From the NCBI GenBank assembly GCA_963714995.1, contig CAVQQP010000005.1, positions 124,001-188,000 on the forward strand: 64,000 nt of DNA. Direction: 5' to 3'. Each line of letters begins with the position of its first letter. Within the stretch, counting starts at the first letter, position 1. Below the pieces are notes generated by a model, which ran no database searches, was not told the DNA's origin, and was given only the letters and a program-made list of their open reading frames with translations. Source of the stretch: Prado023 sp963714995 (GTDB lineage: Bacteria; Actinomycetota; Actinomycetes; S36-B12; CAIYMF01). The position numbers and the translations under genes were made by a program. Of the stretch, positions 7,195 through 14,884 are shown piece by piece.

Positions 7195-8559
7195 ATGAGC
7201 GTCGCTGAGCTGGAGCTGTCGGTCTCGGATGGAGGGGCACCGTTCGATCGGACCCCGCCCGCGGACATGGCTGCGGAGGCGGCTGTGCTCGGGGCGATGC
7301 TGTTGAGCAAGGACGCCATCGCGGATGTGGTGGAGTCGCTGAAGGTCGAGGACTTCTACCGCCCGGCGCACGCCACGGTGTACGCGGCGATCCTGGACCT
7401 GTACGCCAGGGGCGAGCCGGCCGACGCGGTGATGGTCGCCGGGGAGCTGACCAAGTCCGGGGAGATCTCCCGGATCGGCGGGGCGTCCTACCTGCACACC
7501 CTGGTCTCGATGGTCCCGACGGCGGCGAACGCGTCGTACTACGCGGAGATCGTCTCGGAGCGGGCGGTGCTGCGCCGGATGGTCACCGCCGGCACCCGGA
7601 TCGTGCAGATGGGGTACGCCGCCGAGGGGGATGTGCACGACCTGGTGGACCGGGCCCAGGCCGAGGTGTACGACCTGACCAACGGGCGCACGAGTGAGGA
7701 CTACTCCCCGCTGCGCGACATCTTCGACGGCACGCTGAACGAGATCGAGGCGATCGCCTCGCACGGTGGGCAGATGGTCGGGGTGCCCACCGGGTTCGCG
7801 GACCTCGACGCCCTGACCAACGGGCTGCACCCGGGGCAGCTGGTCATCATCGCCGCCCGACCCGCGATCGGTAAGTCGACGTTGGGCCTGGACCTGGCGC
7901 GCTCGGCGAGCATCAAGAACGGTCTGACCAGCGTGATCTTCTCCCTGGAGATGGCGCGCAACGAGATCGTGATGCGCCTGATGAGCGCGGAGGCGCAGGT
8001 CCCGCTGGCGCACATGCGCTCGGGGACGATGTCGGATGCGGACTGGCAGAAGCTGGCGCGCAAGTCGGGGGCGATCGTCGAGGCCCCGATGTTCATCGAC
8101 GACTCGCCGAACATGTCGATGATGGAGATCCGGGCCAAGTGCCGGCGGCTGAAGCAGAAGCACGACCTGCGCCTGGTGATCGTGGACTACCTGCAGCTGA
8201 TGAGCTCGGGGAAGAAGGTGGAGTCCCGCCAGCAGGAGGTCGCGGAGTTCTCCCGGGCGCTCAAGCTGCTGGCCAAGGAGCTCGAGGTCCCGGTCATCGC
8301 GATCGCCCAGCTGAACCGTGGTCCCGAGCAGCGCCAGGACAAGAAGCCGATGATGAGCGACCTGCGCGAGTCCGGCTCCCTCGAGCAGGACGCCGACGTG
8401 GTGATCCTGCTCAACCGCGAGGACGCCTACGAGAAGGAGTCCCCCCGCGCCGGCGAGGCCGACTTCATCGTCGCCAAGCACCGCAACGGCCCCACCGCCA
8501 CCATCACGGTCGCCTTCCAGGGGCACTACTCACGGTTCGTCGACATGGCCGCCATGTGA
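7195..8559 (+). CDS. dnaB: Replicative DNA helicase
   Basis: The 454-residue protein has the DnaB N-terminal domain (PADMAAEAAVLGAMLLSKDAIADV) and a RecA-like C-terminal ATPase: Walker A ARPAIGKST with Lys227, Walker B LRLVIVDYLQLM, the KELEVPVIAIAQLNRGPEQR segment and a DLRESGSLEQDADVV arginine-finger region. It is the hexameric helicase of the replication fork. No intein is present, unlike many mycobacterial dnaB genes: both halves are contiguous and length is normal. The ATG at 7195 follows AGGAGGGG. It is downstream of a DnaA-box cluster. Confidence 0.96.
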   Translation: MSVAELELSVSDGGAPFDRTPPADMAAEAAVLGAMLLSKDAIADVVESLKVEDFYRPAHATVYAAILDLYARGEPADAVMVAGELTKSGEISRIGGASYLHTLVSMVPTAANASYYAEIVSERAVLRRMVTAGTRIVQMGYAAEGDVHDLVDRAQAEVYDLTNGRTSEDYSPLRDIFDGTLNEIEAIASHGGQMVGVPTGFADLDALTNGLHPGQLVIIAARPAIGKSTLGLDLARSASIKNGLTSVIFSLEMARNEIVMRLMSAEAQVPLAHMRSGTMSDADWQKLARKSGAIVEAPMFIDDSPNMSMMEIRAKCRRLKQKHDLRLVIVDYLQLMSSGKKVESRQQEVAEFSRALKLLAKELEVPVIAIAQLNRGPEQRQDKKPMMSDLRESGSLEQDADVVILLNREDAYEKESPRAGEADFIVAKHRNGPTATITVAFQGHYSRFVDMAAM

Positions 8560-8724
8560 GTGTCGCATCACCCAGTCCGGGGTCCTCAGCGACTGGGAGC
8601 CCGGGCGGCGACCCCGCGCCGAGCACGCGGGCGAGGCGATGATTGGAGTGACCCGCCTGCGGGTATGGATCCGGTACCCCCGGGGGTTGTGCCTGAGGGA
8701 TTGGCATCCGTAGAGGAGGAGCCT

Positions 8725-9156
8725 GTGTCACGTCGTCGCAAGGCTGCATACACAGTGGCGGCAGCAGCTGTCATGTCCGAGGGGCCCCTGAGCTTCGGCC
8801 AGCGGGTCGCCTCCCTCCCGGGCCTCGTCCGGGACACCCTGAGCGGCCGCTACGACGGCCTGGGCAAGGGTCGCCTGGCGATGATGGCCCTCGCGCTGGC
8901 CTACATCGTCTCGCCTGTCGACCTCGTCCCCGAGGCCCTGCTGACCATTCCCGGCCTGATGGACGACGCGGCCGTCGCGGCCTGGCTGATCGCCACGCTC
9001 GTGGGCGCCACGTCTGCCTACCGGACGTGGGGCGGCGAGGTCCTCGGCGAGGGCCTCCCGACGGACTGGATGGCTGATGCAGGGGCCGACGAGGGCCCGG
9101 CGGCGCCATCTCCAGGCCCGGCGCGCGTGGTGGTGGGCGAGGTCGTCACCTCGTGA
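8725..9156 (+). CDS. DUF1232 (YkvA-type) small membrane protein
   Basis: The 143-residue protein has the DUF1232 core LAMMALALAYIVSPVDLVPEALLTIPGLMDDAAV, in which the SPVDLVPE motif is diagnostic, with one or two hydrophobic segments (about residues 50-100). Function of the family is unknown. GTG at 8725 is preceded by GAGGAGC; longer in-frame starts back to 8560 encode low-complexity Arg/Pro sequence with no homology signal. It is separated from dnaB by 165 bp in which I see no clear gene or strong hairpin. Confidence 0.7.
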   Translation: MSRRRKAAYTVAAAAVMSEGPLSFGQRVASLPGLVRDTLSGRYDGLGKGRLAMMALALAYIVSPVDLVPEALLTIPGLMDDAAVAAWLIATLVGATSAYRTWGGEVLGEGLPTDWMADAGADEGPAAPSPGPARVVVGEVVTS

Positions 9157-9191
9157 CGCCTGGTGGTGGCACGCGACGGTAGCCTGCCGCC

Positions 9192-9716
9192 ATGGCCACT
9201 CTGGTTCTCACGGTGATCGGCGACGACCGATCAGGTCTGGTCTCTGCCCTGTCCGGCGTCATCGCCGACCACGGCGGAAGCTGGGAGCGCAGCCAGATGG
9301 CGCGCCTGGCGGGCAAGTTCGCCGGCATCGTCCTCGTGGCGGTGCCCGACGACCGGGCCGAGGCACTGATCGCCGAGCTGGGTCCGCTGGGGACGCAGGG
9401 ACTGCTCGACGTCACCGTCGAGCGTGGCGCCGACGAGGGCCCCGTCAGCACCGACATGACCCGACTCAGCCTGGCGCTGGTCGGCGCCGATCGGCCGGGG
9501 ATCGTGCACGACATCTCCCAGGCCCTGGCCGCACGGCAGGTCAGCATCGAGGAGCTGCACACGGCCACCCGCGAGGCGCCGATGGTCGGCGGGATGCTCT
9601 TCGAGGCGACCGCGACCCTGCTCGCTCCTCCGACCGTGCCGATCGCAGACCTCCAGACCGTGCTCGAGGACCTGGCCAACGAGTTGATGGTGGACCTGTC
9701 GCTCTCCGCGGACTGA
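9192..9716 (+). CDS. Tandem ACT-domain protein, GcvR-like
   Basis: The 174-residue protein contains two ACT repeats: residues about 3-80 (LTVIGDDRSGLVSALSGVIADHGGSW) and about 92-170 (LALVGADRPGIVHDISQALAARQVSIEEL). This two-ACT layout without a catalytic or DNA-binding domain is that of the glycine-cleavage transcriptional repressor/GcvR family, which bind amino acids and act through other proteins. No gcv genes are in the window. The ATG at 9192 is 6 nt after TAGCCT (9180-9185) and has no Shine-Dalgarno, so it is probably leaderless. Confidence 0.8.
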   Translation: MATLVLTVIGDDRSGLVSALSGVIADHGGSWERSQMARLAGKFAGIVLVAVPDDRAEALIAELGPLGTQGLLDVTVERGADEGPVSTDMTRLSLALVGADRPGIVHDISQALAARQVSIEELHTATREAPMVGGMLFEATATLLAPPTVPIADLQTVLEDLANELMVDLSLSAD

Positions 9717-9787
9717 GGCCGGTGCATCCCCCGGTCGTCGACGGGCGACGAGGAACGGAGCCACCGGAGCCATGGGAGGTGTCGCGC

Positions 9788-10771
9788 ATGAGGGCGATCG
9801 TGCACCACGAGTACGGCAGTCCGGAGCGCGTCCTGCGGCTGGCCGACGTCGAGCGGCCCACGATCGGTGACCGGGAGGTGCTGGTCGCAGTCCGGGCGTC
9901 GTCGGTGAACATGGCCGACCTCGCGGTCGTGACCGGGCGACCGGGCCTGATCCGGGCAGTCTCGGGGCTGCGCCGGCCGCGCACGCCGATCCCCGGACGC
10001 GACCTCGCCGGCGTCGTGGAGGCGGTCGGAGCCGCAGTCACGGGGCTGCGGCCCGGCGACGAGGTCTACGGCGAGGCCACACAGGCCTACGCGGAGTACG
10101 CGGCGGTCAGCCCGGACCAGCTCTCACCCAAGCCCTCGAACCTGACGTTCGAGCAGGCGGCAACCGTCCCGCTGGCTGGGCTCACCGCCTGGCAGGCGCT
10201 CCAGAAGGTGCAGATCACGCCCGGTCAGCGGGTCCTGGTCAACGGGGCATCCAGCGGGGTGGGCCACTTCGCGGTGCAGATCGCCGCGGCTCAGGGCGCC
10301 CAGGTGACCGGGGTGTGCAGCGCGCGCAACGCCGAGCTGGTGCGGGGCATCGGCGCCGACCAGGTGATCGACTACCAGGAGTCCGACTACACGGCCCTCG
10401 GGGCGCAGTACGACGTCATCGTCGACGTCGTCGTCACGCACTCCCTGGGCGAGAACCGACGGGCCCTCACCCCGACGGGTGTGTACCTGTCCGTGGGCAC
10501 CTCCCCGGACTCGGGGCCGGGTGAGGGCGGGCTGGTCGGGCCGATGCCCGCCATCGCCGCCGTGGCGATCCGGTCCATGGCCGCGCGACGACAGCGCCTG
10601 GTCGTCGTCTCGGCGACGCCGAACGCGGGGATCGCGGAGCTGACCTCGCTCATCGAGTCCGGGAGGGTCATCCCCTCCATCGAGCGGACCTACCCGTTGG
10701 CCGAGGTCCCTGACGCGCTGCGGCACCTCGCCACCCACCACGCCCGCGGGAAGCTCGCCATCACCGTCTGA
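9788..10771 (+). CDS. Zinc-less medium-chain dehydrogenase/quinone reductase-like oxidoreductase
   Basis: The 327-residue protein starts MRAIVHHEYGSPERVLRL, has the GroES-like domain with GRDLAGVVEAVGAAVTGLRPGDEVYG, and a Rossmann fold with the NAD(P)H-binding VLVNGASSGVGHFAVQIAAAQGA (around residues 150-170). It lacks the structural zinc cysteines of alcohol dehydrogenases, so it belongs with the quinone reductase/enoyl reductase-like branch and is likely an NADPH-dependent cytosolic reductase of unknown substrate. GGGAGG lies about 8 nt before the ATG at 9788. Its 3' end overlaps the remnant of a TetR gene on the other strand. Confidence 0.85.
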   Translation: MRAIVHHEYGSPERVLRLADVERPTIGDREVLVAVRASSVNMADLAVVTGRPGLIRAVSGLRRPRTPIPGRDLAGVVEAVGAAVTGLRPGDEVYGEATQAYAEYAAVSPDQLSPKPSNLTFEQAATVPLAGLTAWQALQKVQITPGQRVLVNGASSGVGHFAVQIAAAQGAQVTGVCSARNAELVRGIGADQVIDYQESDYTALGAQYDVIVDVVVTHSLGENRRALTPTGVYLSVGTSPDSGPGEGGLVGPMPAIAAVAIRSMAARRQRLVVVSATPNAGIAELTSLIESGRVIPSIERTYPLAEVPDALRHLATHHARGKLAITV

Positions 10772-10898
10772 GATCCGGCGGCAAGGCCACCTCGCGCTCC
10801 AGTGCGTCGAGGATCAGGTCGAGGCCGTGCTGGAACTCCCGATCCACGCTGTGGTCGGACCGGGCCTGGGCGACCACCTGCCGTGCGCAGCGCTGGTG
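10761..10898 (-). pseudogene. C-terminal remnant of a TetR-type regulator
   Basis: On the minus strand an open frame reads QRCARQVVAQARSDHSVDRE then FQHGLDLILDALEREVALPP and stops at 10761-10763. The phrase FxxGLDLILDALE is typical of the C-terminal helix of tetracycline-repressor-type TetR proteins. No start or helix-turn-helix part precedes it; upstream is the promoter of the divergent hydrolase gene. I read it as the leftover end of a deleted regulator. A short conserved fragment like this could still be chance. Confidence 0.4.
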
Positions 10899-10915
10899 TC
10901 TGGCAGGCTGACGGG

Positions 10916-11812
10916 ATGACCGACCTCATGAGGGACCTGACGCTGCCCGACGGACGGACACTGGACGTCCTCGTGGGTGGGGCCGCTGCCGGGCCCGCGA
11001 TCGTGCTGCACCACGGGACCCCCTCCGACGCCTCATTGTGGTCGGACTGGCACGTGGCTGCGCAGCGCCACGGGGCACGGATCGTGTCGGTGAGCCGCCC
11101 CGGGTACGCCACCTCATCCCGGCTGCCGGGCCGGGACGTGGCGGCTGCAGCGGCGGACGTGGCGGCTGTCCTCGACCAGCTCGGGATCGACGAGTACGTG
11201 ACCGCGGGGTGGTCCGGTGGCGGCCCGCACGCACTGGCATGTGCCGCGCTTCACCCGGGTCGCTGCCTGGCTGCCGCCACGCTGGCTGGGGCAGCCCCCT
11301 ACGGCGTCGCGGGCCTGGACTTCCTCGAGGGCATGGGACCCGAGAACATCGACGAGTTCGGCGCCGCCCTGCAGGGTGAGCCGGCCGTGCGGGCCTGGCT
11401 CATCGAGAACGCCGAGGCGTTCCGCCACGTCACGGGCGCGGAGATCGCCGAGGCGTTCGGCGGGCTCGTGCCCGACATCGACCGGGACGTCCTGCAGGGT
11501 GGCTATGCCGACCACATGGCCGCTGAGATGCGCCGTGCGCTGGGCAGCGGGTTCGACGGGTGGATCGACGACGATCTGGCGTTCGTGCGCCCCTGGGGGT
11601 TCGACCTCGACCGGATCTCCGTACCGGTCACCGTCTGGCAGGGCGACCTCGACCTGATGGTCCCCGCCAGTCACGGGGCCTGGCTCGTCGAGCACCTCCC
11701 CAGCGCGCGGGCTCGCACGCCGATGGGGCACGGGCACTTCTCGCTGGTCACGCAGTACCGCGGGGAGATCCTCGAGTGGCTGCTGGGCGGGTGGGCGTCC
11801 ACATCCAGCTGA
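10916..11812 (+). CDS. Alpha/beta hydrolase
   Basis: The 298-residue protein has the alpha/beta-hydrolase oxyanion motif HHGTPSD (residues about 34-40), the nucleophile elbow GWSGGG (Ser near residue 98), an acid in WQGDLDLMVP (about 245-250) and the histidine in MGHGHFS (about 272). It is a soluble esterase/hydrolase of unknown substrate. The ATG at 10916 is 6 nt after CAGGCT (10904-10909), matching the leaderless pattern; upstream in-frame codons overlap the TetR remnant. Confidence 0.85.
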   Translation: MTDLMRDLTLPDGRTLDVLVGGAAAGPAIVLHHGTPSDASLWSDWHVAAQRHGARIVSVSRPGYATSSRLPGRDVAAAAADVAAVLDQLGIDEYVTAGWSGGGPHALACAALHPGRCLAAATLAGAAPYGVAGLDFLEGMGPENIDEFGAALQGEPAVRAWLIENAEAFRHVTGAEIAEAFGGLVPDIDRDVLQGGYADHMAAEMRRALGSGFDGWIDDDLAFVRPWGFDLDRISVPVTVWQGDLDLMVPASHGAWLVEHLPSARARTPMGHGHFSLVTQYRGEILEWLLGGWASTSS

Positions 11813-11872
11813 TCCCGGTCGCTGTGGGTCCCCATGCGTGCGGGTGCGCCGGCCGCGCGCAATGCTGTCCCC

Positions 11873-12265
11873 ATGGCTGAGCGCAACGTCCTCGGAGGCG
11901 AGCTGGAACCGTGCGGCACCGATCCGATGACCGGGTTCTTCCGCGACGGCAGCTGCTGCACCGGGCCTGAGGACCTCGGGAGCCACACCATCTGCGCGGT
12001 GGTGACCGCGGAGTTCCTCGACCAGCAGCGCCGGATCGGCAACGACCTGTCCACCCCGCGCCCCGAGTACCGCTTCCCCGGCCTCGTCCCGGGCGACCGG
12101 TGGTGCGTGACGGCAGCCAACTGGGCCCGGGCCCACCGTGAGGGAGTCGCGGCACCCGTCGTCCTGGCCTCGACCAACGCGGCCGTCCTGCAGATCGTGC
12201 CGATGTCCGTGCTCCAGGAGCACGCCGTGGATGTGCCGGGCGACCTCAGCTCGCTCGACACCTGA
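11873..12265 (+). CDS. DUF2237 family protein
   Basis: The 130-residue protein opens MAERNVLGGELEPCGTDPMTGFFRDG and includes GSHTICAVVTAEFLDQQR, PEYRFPGLVPGDRWCVTAANWARAHREG and a C-terminal VLASTNAAVLQIVPMSVLQEHA, which is the whole DUF2237 domain. The family is conserved across bacteria and has no established function. The ATG at 11873 sits 6 nt after AATGCT (11861-11866). A longer in-frame start at 11834 adds only Arg/Ala-rich residues. Confidence 0.85.
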   Translation: MAERNVLGGELEPCGTDPMTGFFRDGSCCTGPEDLGSHTICAVVTAEFLDQQRRIGNDLSTPRPEYRFPGLVPGDRWCVTAANWARAHREGVAAPVVLASTNAAVLQIVPMSVLQEHAVDVPGDLSSLDT

Positions 12266-12317
12266 GCGGGCCTCACCCCGCCCGGCGGACGATGCTCCCC
12301 GCCGCGATACTGCGGCT

Positions 12318-13064
12318 GTGATCACCGTCGGAGTGGACCTCGCCGCCGAGGCCGCGGGCACGGCCGTCGCCGTGATCGCCTGGGACGACGCACGTGGCCA
12401 GGTCACCGCCCTCGTTCCGGACGCCACGGATGCCGACGTCGTGGCTGCAGCGCGTGTGGCCGACAAGGTCGGGGTCGACTGCCCGTTCGGCTGGCCGACG
12501 GGCTTCGTGCGCCTGGTCGGCGAGCACGAGGGAGGTCTGCTGGCGCCACCTGCGTCCTCCGGCCGGGACTGGCGCCGCAGCCTGACCATGCGGGTCACGG
12601 ATGAGCACGTCCACGCGACCGACCGGCCTGACTCCGTTGAGCGTCTCGGCCGACCGGATCGGCCATGCAGCCCTGCGCTGGGCTGCCATCGCGGCCACCC
12701 TCGGGGTTGCAGGGCTCGATGTCCGCCGCGATGGGTCGGGGCTGCTGGCCGAGGTGTATCCGGCCGCCGCACTGCGCCACTGGCAGCTGCCGCACCGCGG
12801 CTACAAGGGCTCCGCCAACCGGGAGGTCCGCGACGGCTCGTCGACAGCCTCCTCGCGACGGCGCCCTGGCTCGACCTGGGGCAGCAGGCGGGGCTGTGCC
12901 GGACCTCCGACCACGCCCTGGACGCGGTCGTGTGTGCCCTCATCGCGCGTGCGGTGGCTCTCCACCAGACGGATCCGGCGGGCCCGCATCAGCAGGTCGC
13001 CGCGGTGGAGGGCTGGATCCATGTGCCGACGGCTCCCCTGGAGGCGCTCGTCGGATCGCCGTGA
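12318..13064 (+). CDS. DUF429 predicted nuclease (two compensating frame changes)
   Basis: The protein begins at GTG 12318 with ITVGVDLAAEAAGTAVAVI, continues through KVGVDCPFGWPTGFVRLV and RVTDEHVHAT, then the family sequence TGLTPLSVSADRIGHAALRW continues only in the +1 frame from about 12621. Near 12836 it returns to the first frame as LVDSLLATAPWLDLG and ends SDHALDAVVCALIARAVAL. DUF429 proteins have an RNase H-like fold with an early Asp (GVDLA) and a late DxxDA motif, both present. With both shifts corrected the length is about 248 residues, normal for the family. One extra base near 12621 and one missing near 12836 explain everything. GATACT lies 6 nt before the start. Sequence error is likelier than decay. 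Confidence 0.7.
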   Translation: MITVGVDLAAEAAGTAVAVIAWDDARGQVTALVPDATDADVVAAARVADKVGVDCPFGWPTGFVRLVGEHEGGLLAPPASSGRDWRRSLTMRVTDEHVHATDRPDSVERLGRPDRPCSPALGCHRGHPRGCRARCPPRWVGAAGRGVSGRRTAPLAAAAPRLQGLRQPGGPRRLVDSLLATAPWLDLGQQAGLCRTSDHALDAVVCALIARAVALHQTDPAGPHQQVAAVEGWIHVPTAPLEALVGSP

Positions 13065-13161
13065 GGTGGGTGCCCGCTGAGTGGCCCAGCGATGCGCCGG
13101 CTCATCCGGGGTCGCGGCCCCCGCGTCCTCCAGCCGTCCCTGGCAGCACGGGGTCGGGGCC

Positions 13162-13167
13162 TACCCT
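13162..13167 (+). promoter_or_regulatory. Predicted -10 of the lysE-like gene (leaderless)
   Basis: TACCCT fits TANNNT and ends 6 nt before GTG 13174. It supports starting the LysE-like gene at 13174 although the frame must then shift. Confidence 0.5.
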
Positions 13168-13173
13168 TGGCCG

Positions 13174-13810
13174 GTGATCGCCTGGACGCCGCTGCGTCGC
13201 CGGGATCGCCGCCGGGCTGGGCATCGCGCTGCCCCTCGGGGCGATCGGTGTGCTGATCGTGCGCGAGGGGGTGGAGCGCGGGATCCGGGCGGCCGCGGTT
13301 GCCGCGCTTGCCGTCGCGTCGGTCGACTTCGGCTACGCCCTCCTCGCGGTGATGATCGGCGAGCGGATCGCCGAGGCCCTGTCGGGAGTCGAGCGCGTCG
13401 TCCAGGTGGTCGGCGCCCTGGCCCTCACCGCGGTGGTGGTCCTCGGCGTCCGCGACCTGCTCCGCAGCGTGCGGGTGCCGGCGGTCCTCGCCCCCTCCGG
13501 GGCGCCCGAGCTGCCTGTCGGCTACCGCGGCACGTTCCTGCGGTTCGTGGGGCTCACGGCGATCAACCCCATGACCGCCGTGTACTTCGTCGCCCTGACC
13601 GCCGGGCTCTCGCAGCGCCTGGCCGGCCCCGGGGCGGGGACGGCGTTCGCCGTCGGGGTGTTCCTCGGGTCGCTGGCCTGGCAGATGGTCCTGGCGGTCG
13701 GTGGCGCCACGGCCGGATCCCGGATGTCCGAGCGGGTCCGGGTCGGGGTCTCGCTGACGGGGTACGCGATCGTGGCCGGCTACGCGGTGAAGCTGGCCCT
13801 CGGCGCCTGA
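13174..13810 (+). CDS. LysE/RhtB-family amino-acid exporter (early frameshift)
   Basis: The bulk is GIAAGLGIALPLGAIGVLIV, then SVDFGYALLAVMIGERIAEAL, and FVGLTAINPMTAVYFVALTAG, the LysE-family pattern of six hydrophobic helices for amino-acid efflux at the inner membrane. In this frame there is no start codon before a stop. A GTG at 13174 reads VIAWTPL and would run straight into AGIAAG if one base near 13194 were removed (+1 shift), and it has a -10 with exact leaderless spacing. Full length is about 211 residues, normal for LysE. An in-frame start further down would cut off the first transmembrane helix. I treat it as one gene with a single-base error or mutation. Confidence 0.65.
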
Positions 13811-13824
13811 CCACGGCGACCGGC

Positions 13825-13892
13825 GATCCGCTTCCCATTCGACGATCTGCTTCCCGAATTCCGGAAGCGGATCGCAGGAAGGGAAGCGGATC
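13825..13892. repeat. Intergenic cluster: two forward plus two inverted 12-bp units
   Basis: GATCCGCTTCCC (13825-13836) and GATCTGCTTCCC (13844-13855) are followed by inverted copies GGAAGCGGATC (13863-13873) and GGGAAGCGGATC (13881-13892), with GAATTC at the centre. It can fold as nested or alternative hairpins. It lies between the lysE-like gene and the merR promoter, so it may end transcription of the former. Confidence 0.7.
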
Positions 13893-13943
13893 CCGATGCC
13901 CGCTCCCCACTGGGCGCAGCTGGGGCGGGGGCGGGAGCGGGAG

Positions 13944-13974
13944 TTGACATTGACGTTGCGTCAACTTCTATCGT
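13944..13974 (+). promoter_or_regulatory. MerR-type promoter with 19-bp spacer and operator
   Basis: TTGACA (13944-13949) and TATCGT (13969-13974) are 19 bp apart, the stretched spacing typical of promoters controlled by MerR-family activators. The spacer contains the inverted repeat TTGACG-TTG-CGTCAA (13950-13964), a likely operator for the MerR/TipA gene immediately downstream, implying autoregulation. Confidence 0.7.
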
Positions 13975-14043
13975 GGTCCGAGTGCACGGCAGAGCGGGTC
14001 ACGCCCGGCGGGAGGTGGACGAGGTGGCGCAGGCGCAGCCGCG

Positions 14044-14817
14044 GTGGCGGATGACGGGGGCGAGGTGGTGGACGTCGAGTACGGGATCGCCGAGGTCGCC
14101 CGGCTGGCGGGCACGACGAGTCGCACGCTGCGCCACTACGGCGACGTCGGACTGCTCGAGCCGTCCCGGGTCGGGGCCAACGGCTACCGCTACTACGACA
14201 TCGCCGCCCTGACCCGGCTGCAGCGGATCCTGATGCTGCGCCAGCTCGGTCTGGGCGTCGCGACCATCGCGGAGGTCCTGGACTCCGCCGATGACACCTC
14301 CGCGCTGCGGGCCCACCTCGAGTGGTTGCGCGCGGAGTCCGAACGGCTCGACCGGCAGATCGCCAGCGTCGAGCGCACGATCACAAGCAGGGAGAGGGGA
14401 GTGCCGATCATGGCCGACGACATGTTCGACGGGTTCGACCACACGCAGTACAAGGAGGAGGTCGAGCAGCGCTGGGGCGCCCAGGCCTATGCCGACAGCG
14501 ACCGGTGGTGGCGCGGGCTCGGCTCCGAGGGCCAGCAGGCATTCATGGACGAGCACACGGCCATCGCCGCGGGGTGGGCGGAGCTCCAGGCCGCGGGCGC
14601 GCCGGTCGACGGCGAGGCGGCCCAGGCACTGGCCCGTCGGCACCACGCCTGGATCGCCGCAGGGTGGGGCAACAAGGCCCCCAGCGCCGACCAGCTCGCG
14701 GGCCTGGCCGACATGTACGTCGCCGACGAGCGGTTCGCCGCCAACTACGGCGGGCTGACGGGGGCGACCTACGTCCGTGACGCGCTGACGCACTTCGCGA
14801 TCACCGAGCTGGCCTGA
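14044..14817 (+). CDS. MerR-family regulator with TipA-S effector domain
   Basis: The 257-residue protein has an N-terminal MerR helix-turn-helix (YGIAEVARLAGTTSRTLRHY, then GLLEPSRVGANGYRYYD), a dimerising coiled coil, and a C-terminal TipAS domain (DMFDGFDHTQYKEEVEQRWG to YVRDALTHF), the globin-like drug-binding fold first known from Streptomyces TipA, which covalently binds thiopeptides. TipAS proteins activate their own promoter, and the promoter upstream has the required 19-bp spacer and inverted repeat. GTG at 14044 is the longest start; GTG at 14068, with GGGGG upstream, is also possible and changes only eight residues. No TipA-type cysteine is evident at the ligand site, so the ligand is open. 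Confidence 0.88.
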   Translation: MADDGGEVVDVEYGIAEVARLAGTTSRTLRHYGDVGLLEPSRVGANGYRYYDIAALTRLQRILMLRQLGLGVATIAEVLDSADDTSALRAHLEWLRAESERLDRQIASVERTITSRERGVPIMADDMFDGFDHTQYKEEVEQRWGAQAYADSDRWWRGLGSEGQQAFMDEHTAIAAGWAELQAAGAPVDGEAAQALARRHHAWIAAGWGNKAPSADQLAGLADMYVADERFAANYGGLTGATYVRDALTHFAITELA

Positions 14818-14841
14818 CCGGATCATCCTGATCTTAGGGCC

Positions 14842-14861
14842 GCCGGGGTTCCCACCCCGGC
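14842..14861 (+). terminator. Hairpin after the merR/tipA-like gene
   Basis: GCCGGGGT (14842-14849) pairs perfectly with ACCCCGGC (14854-14861) around a TCCC loop. No T tract. Confidence 0.6.
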
Positions 14862-14884
14862 CCACCGGCGCTACTCTCACGGCT

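Noticed and set aside
7195..8559. An intein in dnaB.
   Set aside because: The two ATPase halves are contiguous and length is normal (454 residues).
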